This document shows positions 1 through 8,738 of a DNA stretch of 64,000 nucleotides, piece by piece. A program made the position numbers and the translations under genes. The number at the start of each line of letters is the position of its first letter. The stretch's first letter is position 1. Location: contig JACQFD010000021.1 in NCBI GenBank assembly GCA_016200225.1, positions 415,073-479,072 on the forward strand. Direction: 5' to 3'. The notes below the pieces were generated by a model. The model saw nothing but the letters and a program-made list of their open reading frames with translations. It was not told the origin of the DNA and ran no database searches. Source of the stretch: Planctomycetota bacterium (GTDB lineage Bacteria > Planctomycetota > UBA1135 > JACQFD01).

Positions 1-162
1 TCCATCCCCCTGCTTCGATTCGTCCTGCGTCGCCGTCGGATTCGGAGCGGCGGACGCGACACGTCCGAATCCGACGCATGCAAATAGTGCGAACCCCAAA
101 AATGAGTGCCGCAGCGTCGCGAAAACCAGATGTCTTTGAGAATGCCCGACGCGCTGGCTCAA
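1..162 (-). CDS. Secreted protein, N-terminal part only (signal peptide)
   Basis: A frame open to the window edge starts at a TTG (160-162) that overlaps the TGA stop of dnaB. A GGAG motif lies about 8 nt upstream. The first 54 residues look like a Sec signal peptide: a basic start, a hydrophobic core (FLGFALFACVGFG), then VASA-AP as a plausible signal peptidase site, followed by a polar Pro/Thr/Gln stretch. The overlap suggests translational coupling to dnaB at the end of the operon. The mature protein lies outside the window, so its function is unknown. The start is inferred. Confidence 0.55.
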   Translation of the reverse strand, partial: MSQRVGHSQRHLVFATLRHSFLGFALFACVGFGRVASAAPNPTATQDESKQGDG

Positions 163-1553
163 CGGTCTTCTCCGCGGCCGTACGCGAGGTTGCCAAATCG
201 GGTGGAACCGCTGTTGAACGCTAACATAACGGTATCGGTGGGACCATTGCGCTGTTTTGCAATAATGATCTCCGCTTTGCCAGTGTTTTCCTCGGTCCGT
301 TTATACATTTCCTCGCGATAGAGCATGATCACGACGTCCGCGTCCTGTTCGATCGATCCCGACTCGCGCAAATCCGCGAGCCGCGGCCGCCGTTCTTCCT
401 TTTCGGTACTGCGATTCAACTGCGACAGCGCGACGACGGGAACTTCGAGTTCGCGCGCCATCGACTTTAATGATCTCGAAATCGCGGAAATTTCCTGCAC
501 GCGATTGTCGTGGCCGGGCGCCGTGATCAATTGTAAATAATCGACGATGACGAGGTCGAGTTCCTTGCGCGCGCGAAGGCGGCGCGCACGGGCCCGAATT
601 GTAAACGGCGTCTGCGTACCGGAATCGTCGATCCAGATGTTTGCTTGCGAAAGCCGCGATGCGGCATCGCCAAGGCGATGTAACTGATCGTCGGGGAGCT
701 TTCCCGTGCGAAGAGCGTGCGAGTCCACTCCCGCGTCCGCGCAAAGTATACGATTCGTCAATTCGTCGTCGCTCATTTCCATACTAAAAACCGCGACGCC
801 GACGCGTTTTTTGTTTTGCGACGAGGGATTCAGAAACGCGGTCGCGGCATTGACGGCGACGTTTAATGCGAGCGCCGTTTTTCCCATGCCGGGCCGTCCC
901 GCGATAATTACTAATTGTCCGGGGTGGAGACCTGTCGTGAGATCATCCAAATCATAAAATCCGGTCTCGATGCCCGTGTGGCGCGCGCCGCGATCGCGGC
1001 TGTTTTCGATTCGTCGAATCGCGCCGGGAAGTAAATCATTCAATTTCGAGCCCGCGCTCGACTGCTCGCGGTTGGCGATCTCAAAGACTTTTCGTTCGGC
1101 TTCGTCGAGCACGGCGCGGATGCCGCCCGCGTCGTCCGGCGGCGGCGGCGCTTTGGATAATTCAACAATTTCGTTTCCGACGAGGCAGAGTCCGCGCAGC
1201 GCCGAATAGTCGCGCACGATCTGCGCGTGTTTCATCAAATTCGTCGACGTCGGAACCCGTTCGGCGAGCGTTACGAGATATTCGCGGCCACCGGCGATGC
1301 GCAGGTCCTCGCGGCGTTCGAGCTCGTCGCCAACTGTAATATAATCGACCGCGAATCCCTGATCCCACACGGATCGCACCGCGCGGAAAATACGTTCGTG
1401 CCGTTTATCGTCAAAATCCGCGGGCTGCAGAATCTCAAAAACGTCGTGAACCGTTTCGCGGTCATGCGGATCGACCAGAATCGAACCCAACACAGCGGCC
1501 TCGGCTTCGGGGTCGGCAAGCCTGCGGCGCGGATCTGTTGCAATCGTGGTCAC
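159..1553 (-). CDS. dnaB: Replicative DNA helicase DnaB
   Basis: Hexameric 5'-3' helicase that unwinds the replication fork and recruits primase. The 464 residues match the usual family length. The N-terminal domain (about 10-115) is followed by a linker and a RecA-like ATPase domain with Walker A GRPGMGKT near 219-226, the H1a-type SMEMS segment, Walker B in LVIVDYLQLI, and the C-terminal SIEQDADVV and KQRNGPTD motifs. No intein is present. It is the last housekeeping gene of the glmU-to-dnaB run but is separated from rplI by 477 bp containing an inverted-repeat element, so it may have its own promoter. Confidence 0.97.
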   Translation of the reverse strand: MTTIATDPRRRLADPEAEAAVLGSILVDPHDRETVHDVFEILQPADFDDKRHERIFRAVRSVWDQGFAVDYITVGDELERREDLRIAGGREYLVTLAERVPTSTNLMKHAQIVRDYSALRGLCLVGNEIVELSKAPPPPDDAGGIRAVLDEAERKVFEIANREQSSAGSKLNDLLPGAIRRIENSRDRGARHTGIETGFYDLDDLTTGLHPGQLVIIAGRPGMGKTALALNVAVNAATAFLNPSSQNKKRVGVAVFSMEMSDDELTNRILCADAGVDSHALRTGKLPDDQLHRLGDAASRLSQANIWIDDSGTQTPFTIRARARRLRARKELDLVIVDYLQLITAPGHDNRVQEISAISRSLKSMARELEVPVVALSQLNRSTEKEERRPRLADLRESGSIEQDADVVIMLYREEMYKRTEENTGKAEIIIAKQRNGPTDTVMLAFNSGSTRFGNLAYGRGEDR

Positions 1554-1703
1554 CTGAATAATCTACAATTTCAAATATTAGCTATCTCTGATGAATTTAA
1601 CGATATTTCAATAACAATCAAAGTCCGCGCTGGATTTTTTGTTATATTAGTCAACTGCGCTGGGCACGAAAAAAAGGAGACGCCGACAGGCGCGTACAAT
1701 TCT

Positions 1704-1867
1704 TAGAAGTGGTTTCATAAATATCTCGAATGGCGAGCGCGAGCAATCGTTGGCCAGCGCAAGGCGACTCGCCGCAGGCGACCCAGCGGGGTCGCCGAGG
1801 ACGAGGCAACGATGCGATGGACGACGAGGGCCGCGCGCAGCCCGATAGACTTATGAAACCACTTCTA
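1704..1867. repeat. MITE-like element with 17-bp terminal inverted repeats
   Basis: TAGAAGTGGTTTCATAA (1704-1720) is repeated perfectly inverted at 1851-1867. The 130-bp interior is GC-rich, has its own partial inverted repeats (CGACTCGCC.., GGGTCGCC) and has no convincing gene. TA at both outer edges would fit a TA target duplication, as in IS630/Tc1 elements. It lies between rplI and dnaB and accounts for most of the gap at 1554-2030; the rest of that gap is AT-rich with nothing recognisable. A near-copy of one end is formed by the exons of the group II intron at 60.0-62.05 kb. Confidence 0.7.
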
Positions 1868-2030
1868 GTAATCACGCGCGCAACGCACGCCCTCGGCGCG
1901 CGAAACGATCTTGTACCCTCGAACGGTCCGCGACGCTACGGCCCGCTCAAAAAACTTTTTTGTAAAGAATCGCGCCGCAAATTCCGGCCCGGACATTTTC
2001 GGCGTCCGGACCGGATTGTTAACAATTCGC

Positions 2031-2489
2031 TTACTTCTTGGATTCGACGATCCAGACTTTCAATTCGGTCGAAATGTCGCCGCGGAGGTGCACTTTCACC
2101 GGGAAAACTCCGAGTTCCTTGAGCGGATGATCGAGTCGGACGTCGCGTTCGGAAACGACGACGCCGAGTTTTTCGAGCGCGGTCACAATTTCGCGCGCGC
2201 CGATCGATCCATACAATTGCCCCGTTTCATTCGTCGCGGCTTCGAGTTTGACTTCGAGCGTCGAGATTTTTGTCGCGAGTTCGCGCGCTTCTTCGAAACG
2301 CTTGGCTTCGACGGCCTCGCGCCTCGCGCGGAGTTTCGTGACGCGCTTCAGGTTTTCCGGGAGCGCGTGAACGCCGATTCGGCGCGGCAATAGATAATTG
2401 CGCGCGTAGCCGGGGCTGACTTTGACGACGTCGCCCATTTTTCCAAGGGACTCCACGTCGTGCTGGAGGATGAGTTCGATATCAGGCAT
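2031..2489 (-). CDS. rplI: 50S ribosomal protein L9
   Basis: Large-subunit protein that binds 23S rRNA and helps maintain reading frame. The 152 residues match the family. The N-terminal signature is clear (ILQHDVESLGKMGDVVKV, then GYARNYLLPRRIG), followed by the long connecting helix (about 40-80) and the C-terminal domain (LYGSIGAREIV). It is the third gene of the rpsF-rpsR-rplI cluster, 45 bp downstream of rpsR. GGAGGC upstream of the ATG serves as ribosome binding site. Confidence 0.97.
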   Translation of the reverse strand: MPDIELILQHDVESLGKMGDVVKVSPGYARNYLLPRRIGVHALPENLKRVTKLRARREAVEAKRFEEARELATKISTLEVKLEAATNETGQLYGSIGAREIVTALEKLGVVVSERDVRLDHPLKELGVFPVKVHLRGDISTELKVWIVESKK

Positions 2490-2534
2490 TGGAGGCCTCT
2501 GTATTTGTATTATTAGTATTCGGGTTTGTGGCAG

Positions 2535-2852
2535 TTAAATGACGTACGGAAGCAGACCGATGAATCGGGCGTGCTTCACGGCGCGCGCGAGCTCGCGCTG
2601 GCACTGAGCGCAGTACTTCGTCCGCTTGCGCGACTGCAACTTGCCCTGAGGCGTCAGGTATTTGAACAAAAGCGGCAGGTTCTTGTAGTCAATTGGATCG
2701 TTTATGTCGTCGCACTCGCGCTTTGGAACGCGGGCGATGAACTTGCGGAATCGGTTTCCACCCATGCCCGGCATTTCGAGACCGCCGGCCTCGCCAAGAT
2801 CGGGTGAGTAGGAATCCGAGCCTCGGTCGGAATAGTTGTTTTTGGGCAGCAT
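2535..2852 (-). CDS. rpsR: 30S ribosomal protein S18
   Basis: Small-subunit protein that pairs with S6. The core is recognisable: DDINDPIDYKN, LLFKYLTPQGKL, and the C-terminal QRELARAVKHARFIGLLPY. It carries three cysteines (CDD.. and CAQC), which suggests the zinc-binding form. At 105 residues it is longer than usual because of an N-terminal tail of about 35 residues; a later start is possible. It begins 3 nt after rpsF ends. Many bacteria have ssb at this junction, and it is missing here. Confidence 0.96.
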   Translation of the reverse strand: MLPKNNYSDRGSDSYSPDLGEAGGLEMPGMGGNRFRKFIARVPKRECDDINDPIDYKNLPLLFKYLTPQGKLQSRKRTKYCAQCQRELARAVKHARFIGLLPYVI

Positions 2853-2855
2853 TTG

Positions 2856-3284
2856 TTATGACTCCTTGACGATCGCCGCCAATGCGGGATCGGCTTCGAA
2901 TTCGGGATCGATGACGTCGACGGCATCGGGAAGTCCCTCAACCTGCGGCGCAATGGATTCGCTGAGGGGTTCCTGCATGACTTTTTCGGGGACGGATTCC
3001 GCGCGCATAATTAAACAGCGCAGAAACACTTCCGTAAGCTGCGCTTCGCGTTCGATTTTTGTAACCGCGTCCTGCGGCGCGTCGAAGTAAGCGAGCATAT
3101 ATGTCGCCCGCTTCTGCTTCTTAATTTCATAAGTGAGCTTGCGCTCGTCCCACTTGCGCACGACGCGCGGCGTGCCGCCGTTTTTTGTTATGATTCCCGC
3201 GACGCGGTCGCGCGAGGCCTCAAAGCCTTTTTTGGCCTCCCGGTTGTCCAGGAGGAACATGCCTTCGTAAAGATAGTTTTTCAT
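2856..3284 (-). CDS. rpsF: 30S ribosomal protein S6
   Basis: Small-subunit protein that forms a heterodimer with S18. The 142 residues show the ferredoxin-like core: YEGMFLLDN at the start, GIITKNGGTPRVVRKW, KLTYEIKKQKRATYMLAYF, and the IEREAQLTEVFLRCLIMR segment. A C-terminal acidic, Pro-containing extension of about 35 residues follows the core. It lies in the conserved pth-rpsF-rpsR-rplI order and is 3 nt from rpsR, so the two are surely cotranscribed. Confidence 0.96.
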   Translation of the reverse strand: MKNYLYEGMFLLDNREAKKGFEASRDRVAGIITKNGGTPRVVRKWDERKLTYEIKKQKRATYMLAYFDAPQDAVTKIEREAQLTEVFLRCLIMRAESVPEKVMQEPLSESIAPQVEGLPDAVDVIDPEFEADPALAAIVKES

Positions 3285-3475
3285 AATGGATTGCCGAACG
3301 GATCCCCGGTCATCCGAAACGTCGAATCACAAGATTCTGTTTGGATTCCGGGGAGATTCGCCGCGAGCCGGTTTGCGACACTTTTCAGTGCGCGCCGCGC
3401 GTGTGCGAACCTCGGGAAATGCCGATTGGCCTCAATACTGAGATCCAAACGGCGAAGATTGTTAAAGAACGAATA

Positions 3476-4087
3476 TTAACTTTGTAACGGATCTTGAGAC
3501 GCGGGCGGCGCGTTCAGTTTGTTCATCAAGCGATCGAAATCGCCGGACAAACACCAAGCCGCGATGGCGTCGGTGGAATCACTAATGGTGCGTTCGATGA
3601 CCGGTCGCTCGTCGCGGGCGAATCTCGACAGAACAAATTCCTGCCAGGGACCCGGCGACTCGCCGATGCCGACGCGAACGCGAGGAAACTCGTCCGTGCC
3701 AAGCATTGCAATAATCGAACGCAGACCGTTGTGACCTCCGGCGCTGCCCTTGGGCCGCACGCGGATTCGACCGAGAGGAAGATGAAAATCGTCGCAGATA
3801 ATTAATATCGACGGCGAATTCAATTCATAACGATCGCGAGCCGCGGCAACCGCAACTCCGCTGACGTTCATGTATGTCGAAGGCTCGAGCAGCGCAAAGC
3901 CGCGCGTCGAATCTTCACATCCATGACCCAGCGATTTACCTGAATCGCCGCGCGCACGAAAACGTTCGAGTCGAACATTTAACAAGCGCGCGACGCGTTC
4001 GATGACCTCGAAGCCGACGTTGTGTCTCGTCCCGCGGTATTCGTCCCCGGGATTGCCGAGTCCAACAATCAGGCGTTCGATGGCCAA
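3476..4087 (-). CDS. pth: Peptidyl-tRNA hydrolase
   Basis: Releases tRNA from prematurely dissociated peptidyl-tRNAs. The 203 residues contain the family signature: LIVGLGNPGDEYRGTRHNVG with the catalytic His, then PSTYMNVSG, ILIICDDFHLPLGRIR with the catalytic Asp, and GSAGGHNGLRSI. It sits between rplY and rpsF, the usual neighbours in many phyla. The 3285-3475 gap before rpsF is likely leader sequence, and no gene is seen in it. Confidence 0.96.
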   Translation of the reverse strand: MAIERLIVGLGNPGDEYRGTRHNVGFEVIERVARLLNVRLERFRARGDSGKSLGHGCEDSTRGFALLEPSTYMNVSGVAVAAARDRYELNSPSILIICDDFHLPLGRIRVRPKGSAGGHNGLRSIIAMLGTDEFPRVRVGIGESPGPWQEFVLSRFARDERPVIERTISDSTDAIAAWCLSGDFDRLMNKLNAPPASQDPLQS

Positions 4088-4176
4088 CGGAAAATCGTCG
4101 AAGCCGTCTTGCGGAAAATTGGGGCGACGAATCTACGCAATCGCCCCGATCGGGCAAGAGTCGACTCGAAAGAAAA

Positions 4177-4833
4177 CTACTTTTTCTCTTTCTCGTCGGT
4201 CTCGCCTTCCAATTCGGCAGCCGGTTTCGCGATGCGTTCGGGTTCGGCCGGACCGGCCTCAACTCCAGCAACCACAGGCTCGGGCTCAAGTCCCTTCATG
4301 TGGACGGTCGCTACAATTGCTTCGGCGTCCGTCTTGAGCACGACGTTTTCGGGAAGCTGCAGTTCGCGAGCGTGCATCGTCATACCGATATCCATGTGAT
4401 CGACGACAACCTTGATGGACTCGGGAATGAACGTCGGGAGACACTCGACGTCGACTTCACTGATCGGGTGGACGAATTCGCCGCCGTTGCTGAGTCCCTT
4501 CGGGTGACCGGAGAAGAGGAGCGGCACCCGGACCGTGATGCGCTTCTTCTCGTCGACGCGAAGGAAGTCAATATGAACAATCGTATCGCCGAAGGCGTCG
4601 TGTTGAACGTCCTTCAAGAACGCGAGCGACTGGCTTCCTTCGACGTCAAGCGTCAAAACGCGCTTGTGACGGCGTAGGAGTTCCTGAAATGGAATCAGGG
4701 GAACGGCAACGTGGACGACGCTGCTGCCGCCGCCATAAAGGACCGCGGGAATCTCGCTTCCCCTGCGCATACGCGCCGCGGAGCGGCCGCCCTTGGGTTC
4801 TCGATTTTTAACTTTCAGTACTTCTGCTTTCAT
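4177..4833 (-). CDS. rplY: 50S ribosomal protein L25/CTC family
   Basis: General-stress-type L25 (CTC) that binds 5S rRNA. The 218 residues comprise an N-terminal 5S-binding domain (MKAEVLKVKNREPKGGRSAARMRR as split pieces, IPAVLYGGG, FGDTIVHIDFLRV) and a C-terminal beta domain (VRVPLLFSGHPKGLSNGGE, FIPESIKVVVDHMDIG), ending in an acidic Glu/Lys tail. It lies between prs and pth as in the common prs-rplY-pth arrangement. Confidence 0.95.
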   Translation of the reverse strand: MKAEVLKVKNREPKGGRSAARMRRGSEIPAVLYGGGSSVVHVAVPLIPFQELLRRHKRVLTLDVEGSQSLAFLKDVQHDAFGDTIVHIDFLRVDEKKRITVRVPLLFSGHPKGLSNGGEFVHPISEVDVECLPTFIPESIKVVVDHMDIGMTMHARELQLPENVVLKTDAEAIVATVHMKGLEPEPVVAGVEAGPAEPERIAKPAAELEGETDEKEKK

Positions 4834-4917
4834 GATGGATAAGTGGTAAAAAGCTTTTGGCTAAAACTAGATTTTTGTAATATTAATGCCTGTAATATTA
4901 ATGGGGCTTGGAGAATT

Positions 4918-5928
4918 CTATCGATTCTTGAGCGATTTGTTATTTTCATTGAACAAATCGCTGACGGACTGCGATCTATGAATTCGAAGCAGCGCCTGCG
5001 CGACCAGCGGAGCGATCGAAACAATCTTAACATTCTTGGGCGGATTCGGATTCGGAATCGTGTCCGTCAAAAATATCTGTTCGGCGCCGGAATTTTCGAG
5101 GCGTTCGCGCGCCGGTCCGCAAAGAACGCCGTGCGTCGCGCCGACAAATACTTTCGTGGCGCCGAATTTCTTAACAATCCGACAGGCTTCCGCGATCGAG
5201 CCGCCCGTCGAAATCATGTCGTCGACGATCAATACGGATTTGCCCTCGACGTCGCCGATCACGGCCTCGACGACGGTTTCTTGCGCGCTCACGCGGCGTT
5301 TGTCGACGATCGCGAGATCGGCGGAAAGATCTTTAGCATAGGCGCGCGCCATTTTCACGCCGCCGACGTCCGGCGACACGACGACCGGATTATCCATCAC
5401 TAATTTTCGAAAATGTGAAATCAGGACGGGTTTCGCGTAGAGGTGGTCCACCGGAATATCAAAAAAGCCCTGAATTTGCGCGGCGTGGAGATCCACCGCG
5501 AGCACGCGGTCGGCGCCCGCTTCTGTAATCACGTTCGCCATGACTTTCGCGCTGATTGGCACGCGCCCTTCGTCTTTGCGATCCTTGCGCGCATAACCAA
5601 AATAAGGACACACTACAGTTATCCGGTCGGCCGACGCGCGGCGCACGCAGTCGATCAATAATAACAATTCGACGACGCTCTGATTGACGGGCGGGCACGT
5701 CGGTTGAATGATAAAAACGTCGCGGCCGCGCACGTCGTCGTTGACTTTAATATCAATTTCGCCGTCGGGAAAATCGCTGATGAAAACGTCGCCGAGCGGA
5801 ACGCCGAGTTCGTTCGCCATCGTCTGCGCGAGCGCGGGATTGGCCCGGCCCGAAATGATACGAAAACGATCGGCCTCCTCGGGGTCGAGTTTTGTAGCGT
5901 ACGGGTTCGTATTCTTATCCGCGGGCAC
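4918..5928 (-). CDS. prs: Ribose-phosphate pyrophosphokinase (PRPP synthetase)
   Basis: Makes PRPP from ribose-5-phosphate and ATP for nucleotide, His and Trp synthesis. The 336 residues show class I motifs: SDFPDGEIDIKV, the ATP loop YFGYARKDRK, divalent-metal DLHAAQIQGFF, VSPDVGGVKMAR, and the PRPP loop VLIVDDMISTGGSI. It begins with GTG, placed by a GGAGG 7 nt upstream, and overlaps the end of glmU by 14 nt, implying translational coupling of the two. Confidence 0.96.
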   Translation of the reverse strand: MPADKNTNPYATKLDPEEADRFRIISGRANPALAQTMANELGVPLGDVFISDFPDGEIDIKVNDDVRGRDVFIIQPTCPPVNQSVVELLLLIDCVRRASADRITVVCPYFGYARKDRKDEGRVPISAKVMANVITEAGADRVLAVDLHAAQIQGFFDIPVDHLYAKPVLISHFRKLVMDNPVVVSPDVGGVKMARAYAKDLSADLAIVDKRRVSAQETVVEAVIGDVEGKSVLIVDDMISTGGSIAEACRIVKKFGATKVFVGATHGVLCGPARERLENSGAEQIFLTDTIPNPNPPKNVKIVSIAPLVAQALLRIHRSQSVSDLFNENNKSLKNR

Positions 5929-7264
5929 GTGCCGACCTCCGTGAACCCGCGCCGCGCGCCGCGGCGGATTGTTTACTATTACTATTATTTTCGCGCTCGA
6001 GTTTTTTCGCGGGTACGCCGACCCAGACTTCGCCCGCGGGCACGCACTTGCGCGCCACGATCGCGCCCGCTCCCGTGACGGCGCCTTCGCCGACCGTCGA
6101 AGGCGCGACGAGCACCGTTCCGCTTCCTATAAAAGCGCGCGCGCCGATCTGCGTCGGCCATTTGTCTTTTCCATCGTAATTCGCCGTGATCGTTCCGGCG
6201 CCGATATTTGCATTCTCGCCAATGGTAGTATCGCCGATGTACGCGAGATGCATCGCTTTGACGCCCGCGCCGAGCGTGCTTTTCTTAATTTCAACGAAAT
6301 TGCCGACTTTGGCTTTTGTTAACATCGTGGCGCCGGCGCGCAAATGCGCGAACGGTCCAATTTCACAATTCTCGCCGATGCGAACGCCGCTGCGAAGAAC
6401 TGTAAACGGATGAATCACCGTTCCCGCGCCGATTTCGACGTCCGCGTCGATCATTGTCGTCACCGGATCTTCGATAACAACTCCGGCGTCGAGATGAAAA
6501 TCGAGAATGCGCTCCTGCAGAACATTTCGCGCCATTGCAAGCTCCGAAAGCGAATTCACGCCGAGCGCCTCGTCCTCGTCTTCGATTTCAACCAATCGAA
6601 TGAGTCCCGCATGTTTTGCAATTTCGAACACCGCGTCGGTTAAGTAATATTCACGCTGCGCGTTGCTCGGTTTAATCTTAGGAATCGCGCGCGCAAGCGC
6701 GGCGCGGTCGAAGGCGTAAACGCCAACATTCACTTCGCGGACGGCGCGCTCGTCGGGCGAACAATCCTTCTCTTCGCGAATGCCGACAAAATCGCCGTCG
6801 GGATCGCGCAGAATTCTGCCGAATCCGTGCGCTTCCTCGCGCGTAACTGTTAATAATGCGACGCCGCCGGCCGGAAGCGCGGCCGTGAGTTTTTGTAGTG
6901 TTTCAGATCGCAGACACGGCATGTCGCCGTACGTCACGAGCACAATTTCCGCGCTTTCGGGAACCGCGCGCATCGCAACTTTCACGGCATCGCCCGTTCC
7001 GCGCGGCGGATCCTGCGTCACGAACTCGAGGTTTTTCTGACCTTCAAACGCCGCTCTTACCAGGTCGCGACCGTGGCCGACGACCACGACGATGTGCTTC
7101 GGCCGGACTCCGCGAACCGCGTCGATCGAATGCGAAAGCATGGATTGACCGCAAACCTCGAAAAGTACTTTCGGAGTCTGCGATTTCATGCGCGTCCCGC
7201 GACCCGCAGCAAGAACGACGGCGGCGACTTCGGGACTCGATTTGGGATTCCGGAGATTGGACAA
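5915..7264 (-). CDS. glmU: Bifunctional UDP-GlcNAc pyrophosphorylase / glucosamine-1-P acetyltransferase
   Basis: Makes UDP-GlcNAc for peptidoglycan and LPS. The 449 residues have an N-terminal nucleotidyltransferase domain (VVLAAGRGTRMKS, TYGDMPCL) and a C-terminal left-handed beta-helix of hexapeptide repeats (IGENCEIGPFAHLRAGATM, VGNFVEIKKS, TITANYDG, FIGSGTVLVAPSTVG). It ends in a low-complexity Ser/Ala/Arg tail that covers the prs start. It is first in the housekeeping operon; the 7265-7393 gap upstream probably holds the promoter. Confidence 0.96.
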   Translation of the reverse strand: MSNLRNPKSSPEVAAVVLAAGRGTRMKSQTPKVLFEVCGQSMLSHSIDAVRGVRPKHIVVVVGHGRDLVRAAFEGQKNLEFVTQDPPRGTGDAVKVAMRAVPESAEIVLVTYGDMPCLRSETLQKLTAALPAGGVALLTVTREEAHGFGRILRDPDGDFVGIREEKDCSPDERAVREVNVGVYAFDRAALARAIPKIKPSNAQREYYLTDAVFEIAKHAGLIRLVEIEDEDEALGVNSLSELAMARNVLQERILDFHLDAGVVIEDPVTTMIDADVEIGAGTVIHPFTVLRSGVRIGENCEIGPFAHLRAGATMLTKAKVGNFVEIKKSTLGAGVKAMHLAYIGDTTIGENANIGAGTITANYDGKDKWPTQIGARAFIGSGTVLVAPSTVGEGAVTGAGAIVARKCVPAGEVWVGVPAKKLERENNSNSKQSAAARGAGSRRSARARG

Positions 7265-7393
7265 GTTCGACGGGTGCGGACGTGGAACGGACAGGGAGCG
7301 GCCTTAGCCGGGAGCCCTGCCTGAAAAAAAGGGCGAGAATTGAACCGTACCGCGCGCCTCCGCGCAAGGGTTTGGCCCGAGCGCGCGAACCGT

Positions 7394-8656
7394 TCAGCGC
7401 AGGCGGCCGCGGCGTTTTAACAGATCGGCGAGGAGGCCGGCGGACATCATTTGGAGCGCCGTGACATACGTCGTAAGCGTTTTCAGACGCAGCGTTCGAT
7501 CGTGGATCACTTTGTCCCAGAAGTGCAGGCCAAAAGCGATAAATAAGAATACGAATGCGATCAGAGTCAGGCTTCCGAGCGGATTCTCATAAAGAAACAC
7601 TCTGGATGACCGTGTTTTTTGTAATGACGGAGGCCTGAACGCTTCACAAGCGAGATCGGCGAGAAATCCGACAACCAACAAGTTCAGTCCCGCGAGAAAT
7701 AGTAACAAAGTGACGTCGCCGAGCACCGGCTCGAACGCGTTCTTTTCCGTATATTTCTGCCAATGGTCGCGCACCATCGAGGACAATGCCGAAAAGTAAA
7801 ATATTCCCGCGAGCGGAATGAAAACCTTCAACGGCCTGAAGTAAAGAACCGTCCGTACGATTAAATTAAAGAAATTCGCCGTGTCGCGGATCGGCCGGAT
7901 CTTCGACACCCCTTTGCGCACCGCGTATTCGATCGGCACGAAATCGACTTGATAACCGTTCGTGAGCGCCGAAAGCATGATCGTCGTTGTAAATGAAAAA
8001 CCGTCCGGCAAAATCGGTTCGAACTGTTCCACCAGATCGTAACGCATCGCCCGCAGGCCGGAATTGTAATCAGGCACGCGGCGCCCGGCGAGGAAGTTCG
8101 CGAGCATATTTAACATCCACTTCGCCGGTTTGCGCGAGAGCGGAACGCTGGAGGATAATAACGATCGCGCGCCGACGGCCATCGCGGCGCCGGCGATGAC
8201 TTTTTGTACCAATTCGGGAATCTTACTATTCGGATAGGTTCCGTCGCCGTCGGTGATGACAATAATCTGATGCGACGATTCGCGAATGCCGCGTTTTAAA
8301 GAATAACCGTAGCCGCGGTTTTGATCGTTTCGAATCACGCGGAGGTTGACGCCGTCGTCCTTGCGCGCAGCTTCGATTTCGGCGGGCGTTCTGTCCGTCG
8401 AGCCATCGTCGACGATGATGATCTCGAATGGATAATTTACAGTTCGCGCGATCTCGCGCAGTTCGCCGACGACCGCCCGAATGCCGCGTTCTTCATTGAA
8501 TGCGGGCACGACGACTGTGACGCCATGAGTGCGAGTCGTGTTTCCGGAGTTGCGCGTGCGATCAGAACTGACCAAAGTGCTGTTTGCTGTGTAACAAAAC
8601 AGAGACGTGAAATCGACCGTTTTTGACGTGCGAATTCTAACTCTTCGAGACCGCAT
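7394..8656 (-). CDS. GT2 glycosyltransferase, dolichyl-phosphate-mannose-synthase-like, with membrane tail
   Basis: Likely transfers a sugar from a nucleotide donor to a polyprenyl phosphate. The GT-A domain has VTVVVPAFNEERGI, IIVDDGSTDRT, NRGYGYSLKRGI and the metal-binding ITDGDGTYP. Three or four hydrophobic segments follow (VFIPLAGIFYFSAL, LLLFLAGLNLLVVGFLADL, SLTLIAFVFLFIAFGLHF), as in DPM1/ArnC-like proteins. The frame extends upstream to 8860 without family similarity; the ATG at 8656 is my choice, but a TTG at 8575, nearer the domain, is possible. It is divergent from the next gene, so 8657-8738 likely carries both promoters. Confidence 0.85.
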   Translation of the reverse strand: MRSRRVRIRTSKTVDFTSLFCYTANSTLVSSDRTRNSGNTTRTHGVTVVVPAFNEERGIRAVVGELREIARTVNYPFEIIIVDDGSTDRTPAEIEAARKDDGVNLRVIRNDQNRGYGYSLKRGIRESSHQIIVITDGDGTYPNSKIPELVQKVIAGAAMAVGARSLLSSSVPLSRKPAKWMLNMLANFLAGRRVPDYNSGLRAMRYDLVEQFEPILPDGFSFTTTIMLSALTNGYQVDFVPIEYAVRKGVSKIRPIRDTANFFNLIVRTVLYFRPLKVFIPLAGIFYFSALSSMVRDHWQKYTEKNAFEPVLGDVTLLLFLAGLNLLVVGFLADLACEAFRPPSLQKTRSSRVFLYENPLGSLTLIAFVFLFIAFGLHFWDKVIHDRTLRLKTLTTYVTALQMMSAGLLADLLKRRGRLR

Positions 8657-8738
8657 ACGTTTGCCGAGTCGCTCAGAGTCGACGAATTCGGTTTCAACGT
8701 CCGCGCGAATTCCGCTTACGATCCTGCAGAGGCGCACG

